This document shows positions 10,177-19,013 of a stretch of 27,404 nt of DNA, one piece after another; the stretch's first letter is position 1; every line of letters begins with the position of its first letter. The stretch comes from Chara braunii (Eukaryota; Streptophyta; Charophyceae; Charales; Characeae), in the NCBI GenBank assembly GCA_003427395.1, contig BFEA01000023.1, positions 5,078,925-5,106,328 of the forward strand. The letters are read 5' to 3'. Under the pieces are notes generated by a model, which saw only the letters and a program-made list of their open reading frames with translations, ran no database searches and was not told the DNA's origin. A program made the position numbers and the translations under genes.

Positions 10177-10577
10177 TTTTTTTTTAAAAGGGCGATGGCC
10201 TTGAGGTATTATCATCCGACTAACCAGCCCAGCCCAGGTAAATTCAATATTGTGTCCAATCTGACATCAGGTAGCCTTTTCAGCCCAGGGTGGCCTTTAT
10301 TTACTGCCTTCAGGGAACCCCCAACGGGGACACCGGCCAGGTGACAGCTGGTAGCAGAGGGACCGAGCATGATATGTGGCCAGTTGCTGTGCCTCCCCGA
10401 TTACCCCTCCCCCTATGAACATCAGTGCTTTTTAATGCCAATTAGGGGGACCAACCGGCTATCTCTAGGTGGCAGACACCAAGCATGCCCAGGAAGGTAC
10501 ATGAGGCCAATGGGGATTGAACCCAAGACCTCCTGAATGCCACTTGCGTGCCTTACCAACTGAGTTAGGCCCCTGGA
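10177..10577 (-). mobile_element. tRNA-derived SINE, copy 1 (about 400 bp)
   Basis: On the minus strand the element starts with a tRNA-like head. A box A word (TAACTCAGTTGG, complement of 10556-10567) and a box B word (GGTTCAATCCC, complement of 10513-10523) have tRNA-like spacing. These internal boxes are the pol III promoter. The body runs to an A9 tail (10177-10185). The last 70 bases or so (10186-10255) are shared with SINE copy 2. No clear target-site duplication was found. It is not a functional tRNA gene because the arms do not pair properly. Confidence 0.75.
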
Positions 10578-11019
10578 TATGCACGTTCGTCATGACGTAA
10601 GCCAATCATAAGGAGTGAAAAAATATGGCTGGGTTAATTCACTCTAAATATTTCGTGGTAGAGAGTGACTTAGTTAACACTCAGTGCCCTTAATTCCAAC
10701 GGAGACTCTCCCACCTCCACCAGAGTAACTCCCACTCCCATTGGTGGCGCCACCCCCCGTAGAGCTTCAGCTCTTCACCCTCCCCGGCGAGATCCAGATA
10801 GTCAACAGTAGTTCTCACGTGCTCCTCCCAACTCCCAACACCAGTCCCATGGACTCCCACCACCACCGGCTGCCCACCCACTGCCTCCAGAGGTGCCGCT
10901 GTTGGATGTGCCCGCTGTCCCCTGCTGTCCCGTACTGGGACTCACTCTCCCTTCTTCGTGTTCACACTGCAGTTGTTCTTACTTGACTCTTGTAGATTCT
11001 GTTGTAGGATGTCTGTTGA
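10578..11019. other. No confident gene
   Basis: The sequence between the two SINEs has a TGACGTAA word and a CCAAT word near 10593-10606, but nothing downstream supports a promoter call. A plus-strand frame of 81 codons at 10741-10986 is Pro/Ser/His-rich and has no recognisable domain. I regard it as chance. Confidence 0.3.
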
Positions 11020-11029
11020 AGGAGGAGTT
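11020..11029. repeat. Target-site duplication of SINE copy 2, left
   Basis: AGGAGGAGTT is identical to 11213-11222. It abuts the A-rich tail of SINE copy 2. Confidence 0.6.
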
Positions 11030-11212
11030 TTTTAGTTTTTTTTCTGAAAGGGCGACGGCCTTGAGATATTATCATTGAGCTGACGGGCCCCAGGCAATTC
11101 ATTTGTAGTTGGTTTTAGTTATCAAGTTCCATCATCTGGATTCGAACTGAGCACCTGGTCTGTATTTCAACAGTTCATGGGTGTACCCACTGAGGTAGGC
11201 TCTTGGGTGAGT
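11030..11212 (-). mobile_element. tRNA-derived SINE, copy 2 (about 180 bp)
   Basis: The minus strand shows a tRNA-like head with box A (TACCTCAGTGGG, complement of 11186-11197) and box B (AGTTCGAATCC, complement of 11138-11148). A short body follows, with a tail shared with SINE copy 1 (GATAATATCTCAAGGCCGTC and onward) and an A-rich end at about 11030-11043. A 10-bp target-site duplication flanks it. It is half the length of copy 1, because the body between head and shared tail is much shorter. Confidence 0.8.
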
Positions 11213-11222
11213 AGGAGGAGTT
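11213..11222. repeat. Target-site duplication of SINE copy 2, right
   Basis: AGGAGGAGTT matches 11020-11029 and marks the 5' border of the SINE. Confidence 0.6.
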
Positions 11223-11264
11223 GGAATCGCCCTGCTCCCTGGTATTCTACAGGGAGACAGCGTT

Positions 11265-11380
11265 GAGCTACCTCAAGGCCTGAATCTGGAGGTGTTTGTG
11301 GAGACGTGCAGTTCAAGAAACTCAACACCATTTCTGCATATCTCCACAAAAGCGTCCAGATTCAGGCGTTGAGGTAGCTT
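11265..11380. repeat. Hairpin 1: 40-bp inverted repeat
   Basis: The arms 11265-11304 and 11341-11380 are inverted repeats with about six mismatches, separated by 36 bases. No coding frame crosses it. It may be a small fold-back element or an old miniature transposon. Confidence 0.7.
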
Positions 11381-11387
11381 AAGGCCG

Positions 11388-11496
11388 CTACCGTCTTCCC
11401 CGAACACAATGCACCCTCATTTTGACTGTATCTAGCCGGATTATAGCTTGTATACATTCATTTTTAGGGTGCGTTATGTTCGGGGGAAGACGGTAG
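11388..11496. repeat. Hairpin 2: 30-bp terminal inverted repeats, MITE-like
   Basis: The arms 11388-11417 and 11466-11496 begin with CTACCGTCTTCCCCGAAC and its complement, and match almost perfectly (two substitutions and one extra G). The 48-base centre is AT-rich. Its size (109 bp) and TIRs fit a miniature inverted-repeat element. No clear target-site duplication is visible. Confidence 0.7.
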
Positions 11497-11600
11497 TGTG
11501 GGACTTGCCCCCCGGGCCCGAAGAAACTACGGGACGGACTGGCAGCCAAATGGTCAATGGGCCTCGCTGCACTGCCTAGTCACCAAACGTGCAAAATCAA

Positions 11601-11642
11601 AATGAATCTTCCGCTAGAACATGGAAAGATACACCGCCATAC
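11601..11642. repeat. Inverted fragment of the short TIR element
   Basis: These 42 bases are the reverse complement of 11791-11832 with two mismatches. The fragment is part of the interior of the element at 11749-11870 in opposite orientation, so a second copy or a rearranged half lies here. Confidence 0.65.
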
Positions 11643-11748
11643 CTCACCACCCCGCTCACGGAACTAAAAAAAAATGTCTAGTGCATCTGCACACAGAAGG
11701 TCGCAAGGTGCATCTGCCAGTAGTTGCGGTCGACATTTCTCTGGCTTC

Positions 11749-11870
11749 GGGCCTCGCTGCACTACTGTCCACATGCGCAAACGAGAAACAGTATGGCGGT
11801 GTATATTTCCATGTTCTAGGGGAAGATTCATTCCTTTTTTGTGCATGTGGAGAGTAGCGCAGCGAGGTCC
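11749..11870. mobile_element. Short TIR element (MITE-like), copy 1
   Basis: The ends GGCCTCGCTGCACTACTGTC and its inverted counterpart (11843-11870) form terminal inverted repeats of about 28 bases. The interior contains TATGGCGGTGTAT. A related copy with the same ends and interior lies at 27205-27323. There is no coding capacity, so movement would depend on an outside transposase. Confidence 0.65.
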
Positions 11871-12688
11871 TTCGTGGTTACTGTGGCGAGCCCCTCAATT
11901 ACGGGGTCTCGCTCCACTACTCTATACTCTTCGAGAGTAAGGCCTCGCTCCACTCACTCTAGATAGGTGCTCTCGAAAACGCCCTTCGAAAGCTGTCCGA
12001 AAGCACTCTCAAAGGGCACTCTCGAAGTGTCTAGAGTGCCCAACCTGCGATGACATGCTTTTCCAGTGTCCTCCCTCGTGCCCCCGCTCCGACCATTTTT
12101 TTTCGTGAGTGCGCCTCGTGTCCCGACCATCAGAACACGGCGGCGCTGTCTTTTAGTGCAGTCAGAGCTCTCGTCTCATTCCGCCACTGCATCTCGAGCA
12201 AACCCCCTAGCCACACCACTCTTGAAACGGGGAATTTTTTCAAGAGCTGTCAGACATTCTCAAGAGCTGGGTTTTCAAGAGTTTCCGGCCCCTCACCACA
12301 CAGCACTCTCAAAAGGGCCATGGTGTTGGACAACCGATGAAAAACGACAGTCGTACAGCTTTGTTTTTTCCGAATGGCGTCAGGATAACGGCCTGACAAC
12401 TCTCGAAAATCGAAAGTCTCCCTCGAGGGTTCGGCCGAGGACGCTTGAAAACGCACGAGTTGCAGGCTGGGGTTTCCCTCTTTGGAGAGCTGAGCTGCTC
12501 TTGAAAGGGTTTCAAGAGCTGCTCCGACAGCCCTTGACTGCCCCAAGTTTCGAGAGGCTGTGTGGCGATGCACCAACTCTTGAAAACGAGTTTTCAAGAG
12601 TGCTGTGGCGAGGCCCTAAGTGGAGCCAAGACCTTTTTTTCGGGGAGTTTTGCACGTCCAACAGCTCTAGAAGGACTCAGGGCCTCGC
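11871..12688. repeat. Fold-back repeat cluster left of the LTR element
   Basis: No gene was recognised. The sequence consists of inverted and direct words such as CTCTCGAAA, TTCAAGAG and GTGGCGAGGCCC. The part 12211-12477 is a diverged direct copy of 25793-26050 on the far side of the LTR element. The cluster ends in GGGCCTCGCCACAC, into which the LTR element inserted. Confidence 0.6.
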
Positions 12689-12693
12689 CACAC
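12689..12693. repeat. Target-site duplication of the LTR retrotransposon, left
   Basis: CACAC precedes the left LTR and recurs directly after the right LTR at 25788-25792. Five bases is the usual length for Ty3/gypsy integration. Confidence 0.8.
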
Positions 12694-13497
12694 TGTGACG
12701 CCCAACCTCACACCCAGCGCGACTTCCTGATCGGAGTGGGATGTGGGCCTGGAAGTGCGAAAAGGGGTGTGCCAAGGATTTTTGGGAAAAGTGGGGGAGT
12801 CTTAGGGGTACGAATGCAATCAGGCGAACAAGGGGCGTGTGCGCAAGGGACTCAAGGCCCGATGGGGCCGGGGTACTGTGCGCGACGGTTTGCGGGGAAG
12901 TTTCTCCGCGGAGGAGGCGGTCCCGAAAAGTTGGTCCGTCGGGGGCCGCCACGTGGCGCAGGCCGCGGCGTGTTTGGGTTGGGCCTTCGGAATTCCGGGG
13001 TTCTCCGCGCGCCGCTACGTCGGCAATTCCCGTAAGGCGTGCTGGGCCAATAGGGGGCTATGGCCGGCCACGGAACGACGCTGAGTTGATGATACGGGAG
13101 AAGGAGGCGAAAAGGAGGGAAACTGGTGGTGATGACGACAAATCCCGGATGAATGAAGTAGTAGGTATGGTTGGGGGAAGGGAAATCAGAGCACCGGGGG
13201 TCGCTAGAGGTGGCGCAGTGGAATTCCCGCGGACATAATCAATTCTCCGTGTGACAGGGATATCGTTGTCGTAAGAGTTCGTTTATCCAAGGGGTGAAGT
13301 AATCCGGGTCGTAGGATGAGTCTGAGCTCCAAGATCGCGTCATGGTGTCATCGTATACGGAATAACTCCGATCGGGTTATCGTAACCGCGCACGAGCACG
13401 TGCATGGCAGGCGTGCTTAGTTGCGCCTCAGCGTGCTCGTGCGGGATGACGGTTCCGCGGCGGACATTTTGGGAGGGCGAATCAACGCATGGGGATG

Positions 13498-13531
13498 CGT
13501 GTAATGGCGCGATTCGGATCGCGTTTACACG
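13498..13531. other. 34-nt imperfect hairpin inside the LTR
   Basis: CGTGTAA...GCGAT and ATCGC...TTACACG pair around a short loop. The unit is unchanged in the other LTR (24210-24243). It lies about 400 bases downstream of the TATA-like box in element orientation, so it would be in the transcript leader. A regulatory or packaging role is only a guess. Confidence 0.35.
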
Positions 13532-13921
13532 TGTCCTCGCTCGGTGTTCGCGGGGCCGGACATCGGACCGTCTAATTCCTCCGCAAGTTTTGGTTATGCG
13601 AGATGCAACCACACCACAACCCAATCGTGAGACAAGCAAAAACGAGAACAAAATTGCTATCAGGGCCAAATTCTTATCCCATTTACCACGGCATCAGGTG
13701 CAGGCAAAGATTCGACATCAGCAAAAGCAAGGACAAGGATTTTCAGCAAAAGATAGACTAGCAAGCATGGCATCCATACATCCATTCATTCAACAATCAT
13801 ACACATAATGCAATCGAGACGGACATCGCAAGGACAAGTGTGAGCAAAAAACCCAAGTCCAGATTCTAGAAAGTCGAAACGAAAACAAGAACGGGCGAAC
13901 CGCCCGGAGCCGCAATCAAAA

Positions 13922-13929
13922 TTTATATA
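13922..13929 (-). promoter_or_regulatory. TATA-like box of the 3' LTR
   Basis: TTTATATA on the plus strand reads TATATAAA in element orientation, near the middle of the LTR. The CT-rich block at 13989-14016 (GA-rich in element orientation) lies just upstream. The same box occurs in the 5' LTR. Confidence 0.5.
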
Positions 13930-15075
13930 CACAGATAGAGAGGGGGAAGAAACAAAGAAACAACAAATCCGCGTCCATCGACCTCAACTCTCTCCTCCTC
14001 TTCTCTCTCTCTTCTCCGATGCGGACAGTCCGTCGTCACACACCAACCCACGAAGTCATCACCCCGCTTAGTCCTCCCGCACCCGTCAGATTCGCCCGTG
14101 CCCACAGTCCGTTGTGGCCCACGTCAATCCCGTGTGTTCGGCACCAGCCCGTCGGGTCGCCCAACTCCTACTCTACTCACCTCTTACTTCGCTCGTGTGC
14201 TGACCCTTCCTGATCGCGCAACCCCGAGCTTCCAATAACGGGTTAAGAGTGCTGACTAATCGCGCAGCTGGAATTTATAGCGTGCATGCATGCGCGAAGA
14301 ACACGAAATTACCAGGACTTAGAGTGGGGATTAGAGAGGGAGCGCCTGCGTTCTGCATGATCGGTCGAGGCGTGGGGGACGTAACCCTTCTCCACTCATC
14401 GATCCGAGCATGCAAGCCGCGACTTACAAAAATTTCAGCAAAAGAAAGAGAGGGAGGGCGGGAGAGACGAAGTGCAAGAAGAAAGATACAGTTACAATGG
14501 CGCCCGCCCAAAATTACAGTTACACACACGATTAAGGGCACCTACTAATCAGAATACCGTTGCAGCCGCATAAAGAAGCGCGTAGACAAAAGGCGTCGTG
14601 CGGCAAGAAAATCCTAATTACCGAATTCCTAAATTCCTATCTAATGCGGAAAAGCAAAAAGCGCGAATTCCAGAAAGAAAGTCCGAAATTCTGAGAGCCA
14701 TCGGGGACCGACAAAATTCGAAAGAGATTCAGAAGAAAGATTCAAAAGAACGAAGCAATTTCCCGCGCGATGTCCGAGCCCAAAAGATCGAAACCGAACA
14801 AAAGAAACGATGTCAGCATTTATTAATCGCGCGCGCAATGGCGCGCCAGACATCCAGCCATTTATCCGACCAATCAATCAACCGTCCATCCCAGGACACA
14901 CCCTACTCTGAACCCAGTCATTCGAAAAGTAGCGACGAAAAAGACGAAAAAGCAAGGACACTGATGCAATTTTCCACCGATCCCGGTCTCCCGTAATTGG
15001 CCCAACCTTCCCAGCTTAGGACCCCTCGTTGCAATCGCGCAGAAAATCGCGCGTTGCAAAAAGTGGTTCATCACA

Positions 15076-15320
15076 TATGTGATGCCCAGGGTGTGCCAAT
15101 ATTAGCAAGCTCCTGCTTGCTTGTTGACACGTTTCGATTTCTCTAATCGACCGACATGCGAGGCACTTCTCTCTATGCCACTTACCGTTCAATTGCGTTT
15201 GGACGTCATCCAACGTAGCAACACTGCTCTTCTACTAGTTCCTCATATTGGGCTCTCGACGATCCAAGGACGGGATCTTTCTCGTGTCGTCGCCGGGACA
15301 CGCGTGCAATACCTGCTGCA
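15076..15320. other. Region between post-integrase ORFs and 3' LTR, no clear polypurine tract
   Basis: In element orientation this should end in a purine-rich primer just before the LTR, but the last bases read ...CTGGGCATCACATA. The plus strand at 15069-15084 is a perfect 16-base palindrome (CATCACATATGTGATG). The words from 15078 (TGTGATGCCCA) resemble the outer end of the LTR (TGTGACGCCCA at 12694). No gene is seen. Confidence 0.5.
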
Positions 15321-15950
15321 TCAGTAATTAACCGGGAGGGGGAAGGGAAGTCGGTACATGGCGGCATGGCAGGGTGGAGGGTTTATGGTTAGCGGGGGAA
15401 GGAGACTTTCCATCCCGGCCACAGTCTCCGGGAGCTCCTGATAACGAACAATGCGATGAAAACGGGGGAATCGATTGCCAGTGCGAGGGAGGGACGCGAG
15501 ATAATCGGGATAGAGGGTGGTGAGAGTTCGGAAGAGCACCGCGCGGAAACGATCGCGGTCTTCGCATGTGGGGATGGTCCCCATTATCACGCAATAAACC
15601 TCGATCATATTGTGGCCTCGCCACGCGGCACTAAGGAGTAAGACATAGAGGCAGAAGGCCGGGACGACGCATCGAATAGATGGGTGGGGATGCACTACTA
15701 TAGCGAGGCGAGCAGCGTGGAAGTGGCGGAAGGTGTCGCGGGGAAACGGATTGGAGGGGAACGTGACGGGGGTGGTGAGCTGGCGGAGGGTGAGGTAGTC
15801 AAGGGGACGGTGAGAGAGTGATCGGGGACGAAGGCCGATCGCCCGTATCGGTACGTCGGCGAACTGGGGGACGGGTCGGGGAGGAGGGGGATCGGCTCCG
15901 TCGCCGCGCTGATGGGGTCGGAGTCGTGGCCGCGAGGTCGCCATCTTCAA
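15321..15950 (-). pseudogene. Possible second post-integrase ORF, unknown function
   Basis: This minus-strand frame stays open for 209 codons and ends about 245 bases before the 3' LTR. It overlaps the end of the acidic ORF in another frame for about 150 bases. The first third is Pro/Arg-rich. The middle has a moderately hydrophobic segment (CVVPAFCLYVLLLSAAW), and the rest is mixed in composition. It may be a frameshifted continuation of the preceding protein, a separate product, or a chance frame in GC-rich DNA. I recognise no domain. The hydrophobic segment is the only feature that could suggest membrane association. Confidence 0.35.
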
Positions 15951-17384
15951 GTCGGGGCGGCTCCGGATCTTGGTTTGGGTCGTCGCGGATCTGCAGGCTC
16001 GCCGCGCTTGCGAGCTCTAACCCTTTGTTCCCGGCCACGATCTCTTCTCTTTTGCGGGCCGCATCGGGGTCCTCAGCCTCTGTACCCGTACGCAGCGCTT
16101 CTTCCGACACGGCTTCCCATTTCGATCCCGCAGGTTCTTCTTCGTGCTCCTCTTCTCCTTCCTCATCCTCTTCTTCTTCCTCACTCTGTTCCCCCTCGCT
16201 ATGCTCACTATAACTTCCTTCTTCGGGGGTTTCGTCTTCTTCACCTAGCTCTTCGTCGCTATCCCCGCCTTCCTCCCGCGCGTCTTCGTCTTCGTCACTC
16301 CCGATGCTCTCCTCTTCCTCCTCTTCTTCTCGAATGGCAGCGAACTGCTCCGATGTGGGGTGCCTGAAGAAGGCAGGATCGCGAACCGTTCGGGGGTCCA
16401 AGTATTGTTCCTGCGACGGCGGAATGCGCTTTGCGGCTCCCTCTACACAAGCCGACCACTGAAGATAAGGCGTCAATGTGCGAGAAAGCACATGGGGAAC
16501 TGAATGCTCGTCGTCTTGCGTGATGATGTTGAGAGGGAGATCATCCGCCAGCTGCGCTACAGGGATCGTGAGTTCTTGCGCGATAAGTTCCTGATGGTCG
16601 GGCCGCACTGTTCCAAATAAGAACACGAGAAGCTCTCCCTCCACGATGGTGCGCTAGGCCTGGATGAGCAGCAACTCCAGACGCTCTATGTGAGGTGGGT
16701 GTGTTCCGTCCTCGGTCCACGTCAGCCGTACCTCAACCAAACAAACTGAAAGTTCGATGAACATCTCGCGCCACAAGATCCAATGGGGAGGATGAAGAAG
16801 GGGGACAACAAGAGGCTTTAGACAGTAGGAAAGGCGAGGATGGATATCAGACTGCCAGAAGGTGGGGAAGGTGGAGGGGAGATCAAAAACGGAGATCGGA
16901 GAGAGACTCATTGGGGATGGTAGGGAACGAGGACAGGGAGTTCCGTCGGCGGATCGCGCTGATACATCCGAAGGCCGTCGTACTCGATTGCTCGTGACGT
17001 CGCGATTGTATCCCCGGGATGAGCCAGCAGCTGAGTCCACTCGGCGACCAGATTGTTTGCCCGCGCGCGCAGCGATGTCTTCACCGCCGAATGTCGTAAG
17101 GGAAGGAGCGTGGAGCGATCGCCGCTGAAGTTGATGACGACTGATATGCAGCTGACACCTGGCACCGCTCGCTGATGAACTGCTACCGCCTCGGCCAGTA
17201 CCACCGCGTCAGACCGACCTTCGATTCTGAACACCGCCGCTGCATACACGCCTTCCGTGCAGAAAAAGTGCGCGAGCCACCGAAGATCTGGACTGAGGCG
17301 GGGATGATGGACCTGCCGGATCGTCAATCGATCACGGGGCGCAAGCGCTGCTTCGCTGAGGGCTCTTTCCTCCAAAAAACTCAT
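15799..17384 (-). pseudogene. Post-integrase ORF with long acidic tract, unknown function (disrupted)
   Basis: An ATG at 17384-17382 overlaps the TGA that ends the integrase frame (ATGA), so the ORF starts exactly where pol stops. The first 158 codons run to a TGA at 16908. A frameshift near 16905-16915 leads into the next open frame, which continues through one TAG (16654-16656) to 15799. The restored length would be about 525 residues. The N-terminal part is of ordinary globular composition (LEERALSEAALAPRDR, IEYDGLRMYQRDPP). The centre (about 16330-16130) is a Glu/Asp-rich tract, and the C-terminus is Arg/Ser/Pro-rich. I see no signal peptide or strong membrane segment, so an envelope role is not supported. 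Some plant gypsy lineages carry extra ORFs in this position. Function is unknown. Confidence 0.65.
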
Positions 17385-17878
17385 GGCGATGGCGACGGGG
17401 AGGCAGAGAGGGAGCAAGAGGAAGAGGGAGATGTCGGAGAGGCAGAGTCATCGTCGTCAACTTCCTCAAAGAGAGAGAGAGAGAGGGCAGGAGACGGAGC
17501 AGAGGGGAGGAGGCGAAGATAGGACACGTGGCGTGTGATTGGACGAGCCGATCGACTGCCAGAGACCTCGGGGGCGAGACGCACGGTGTCCACGCCGTTA
17601 GGCCCGAGCTCGATCACGTGGTATCGCCCGAAGAATTGTGGCGCTAGCTTACCCTGGCGAGCACATTTCCTTATCTGCACTACGTCCCCCAATTTGTAGT
17701 GGGGCCGCGGACCCGCGTTCCCATTTCGGGCCTCGTAGCTTCGGACCTGTCGGCCTTGGGCTAGTTCAGTCATTTTCTGTCGTTTTCGGGCTAGCCTGGG
17801 CAGTGACCGTTCCATTAACTCTAGGTGCCGCTTGGCCTTGTCCTGAGTCGTGGCCCTGGTGGGCCGTCGGTTCATCAT
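17381..17878 (-). pseudogene. Integrase C-terminal region with GPY/F-like motif (frameshifted)
   Basis: This frame carries on from the integrase core after a frameshift near 17880-17890. Residues around YKLGDVVQIRKCARQGKL and FFGRYHVIELGPNG match the pattern of the GPY/F module that follows the core in Ty3/gypsy integrases and binds DNA. The end becomes Ser/Pro/Asp-rich (EEVDDDDSASP) and stops at the TGA of the ATGA overlap with the next ORF. No chromodomain is visible. Confidence 0.75.
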
Positions 17879-18680
17879 GGGCCGTTCCGCGATGGACCGT
17901 CATGATGTGATCGACGATATCGGGCCAGGGCCTTGGATCTCGTGCCGCGATATTTCGTCGCAATGCTGTCTTTATCACCCGGTTAGCGTTCTCGACCAGC
18001 CCATTGGATTGTGACATGTGGGGTGCAGTGTTCCGTATGGCGACGCCATGTAGGACCAGATTCCTTAGCACTTCTCCCATGAATTCAGCCCAATTGTCGG
18101 TCAGGATCTCTTCCGTATCTTGATGCATCCCGAGGAAACGGTTGACATATCGCGCGATTTCCGTGGCTTGCCGCGTGCGACAAGGATACGCCTCGATCCA
18201 TTTTGAGAAATGGTCGACGAATACCAGTACGACTGAATATTCGCAACTATTAGGGTCGGGGGGCACCACTATGTCGGTAGTGTCCATGCTCACTCTTTGA
18301 AATGGTCGTTCAACAACCGTGGGCACTATCGATCTTGGGGGCTGAATCGGCACTTTATCAGTGGCGCAGACTTGACAGTTGCCGACGATGTATTTCACAT
18401 CGTCGCGGATATTGGACCAGTACCACTCATTTTTGTCGATAGCGGACTCCGTGATTCGTACGGCAAAATGGACCGCAGTTTCCTCGTGGGCTGTCTTAAC
18501 CCAGTCGTACCGCATGAATGGATGCGGTACCACCATCCAAATCCCACTGCCGTCCGTCTTCCGTTTTTCTAATCTACCTTCTATCCATCGATAATCCCGA
18601 GCCCTTTCGTTGGCCCTCCTCCGATCTTCCTTGGTGAACTCTTGGAGGGGGTTACCTACTAGGGTGGCAATTAAGGCAAT
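17766..18680 (-). pseudogene. Integrase zinc-binding and catalytic core (gypsy pol)
   Basis: The integrase joins the element DNA to the host genome. Counting residues from 18536, an HHCC-type zinc motif is visible (H17, H23, C54, C57). The catalytic triad follows: D85 in SMDTTDI, D147 in LTDNWAEF and E182 in SNGLVENANR. The second motif has Trp where Gly is usual (TDNG), which may weaken activity. The frame is open upstream to about 18680, where it meets the PHD-like segment through a frameshift. It ends at 17766 after a further frameshift has moved the C-terminal region to another frame. Confidence 0.9.
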
Positions 18681-18781
18681 ACTTCAGTCCATACTTTGGC
18701 CCTTCTAAACTTCCGGGTCTTTTCCAACCCTTCTGACGTGGCATTTAAAAAGCGAGCCTCGGTCGGAATCTTGTCGGTCCG

Positions 18782-18943
18782 GCACAAGGGGCACAACCAC
18801 GGTTTACTACCGTTTCTGTATTGGATGCACGAGCCATGGGCTTGTGCGACACACTATCGGCAATCTACCCAATCAACCTACCCTTCCCCGTTAGGACGCA
18901 TGGCGACCGAGTATACGCGGGAGATAGCTTCGCAAAAATAGCA
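18782..18943 (-). pseudogene. PHD-finger-like (C4HC3) module between RNase H and integrase
   Basis: In one minus-strand frame the ligands fall in exact PHD order. C-x2-C is at 18943-18932 (FCYFC), then 23 residues, C-x2-C at 18862-18851, x4-His at 18838-18836, x2-Cys at 18829-18827, 11 residues, and C-x2-C at 18793-18782 (WLCPLC). A Trp two residues before the seventh ligand is the PHD hallmark. Two TAG codons interrupt it (18878-18880 and 18854-18856), the second between ligands 3 and 4. Frameshifts on both sides separate it from RNase H and integrase, which share another frame. PHD fingers typically read histone H3 tails, so a targeting role like that of chromodomains in other gypsy elements is plausible but inferred. 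Confidence 0.65.
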
Positions 18944-19013
18944 AAATTTGTCAGGCAGGGAGAGGAGAGACGAGGAGGAGGGGGGAGAAAGAGGGGTAGT
19001 GGGGTTACCTTCG

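Larger units (their letters stand above)
12694..15075 (-). repeat. 3' LTR (left copy)
   Basis: These 2382 bases match 23417-25787 throughout. Element-strand ends are TGTGATGAACC... at 15075 and ...GGGCGTCACA at 12694, giving the TG...CA form with an inverted TGTGAYG. In six aligned 60-base blocks (13861-14100 and 14221-14340) I counted 17 differences in 360 bases from the other LTR, 13 of them transitions. A TATA-like box sits at 13922-13929. Confidence 0.95.

Noticed and set aside
10500-10577. A possible genuine tRNA gene
   Set aside because: The A and B boxes are present but the arms do not pair into a cloverleaf, and the sequence runs into a SINE body with an A tail.
10590-10610. Promoter with TGACGTAA and CCAAT words
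   Set aside because: These are two common words without a TATA box, start site or downstream gene.
10690-10986. Small frames on both strands between the SINEs
   Set aside because: They are short and low in complexity. No domain, splice pattern or promoter supports either.
11130-11210. A second possible tRNA gene
   Set aside because: For the same reason: a tRNA-like head of a SINE with a target-site duplication around the whole unit.
13404-13808. Plus-strand 134-codon frame in the left LTR, repeated at 24116-24520 in the right LTR
   Set aside because: It is antisense to the element, duplicated only because the LTRs are duplicates, and shows no domain. Its Arg/Ala-rich composition fits a chance frame in GC-rich DNA.
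15818-16367. Ser- and Leu-rich plus-strand frames opposite the acidic tract
   Set aside because: They arise because Glu/Asp codons read in reverse give Ser and Leu runs. There is no independent support.
15799-17384. Envelope-like protein after integrase
   Set aside because: There is no signal peptide, no convincing membrane segment and no cleavage-site-like motif. The long acidic tract is unlike envelope proteins.
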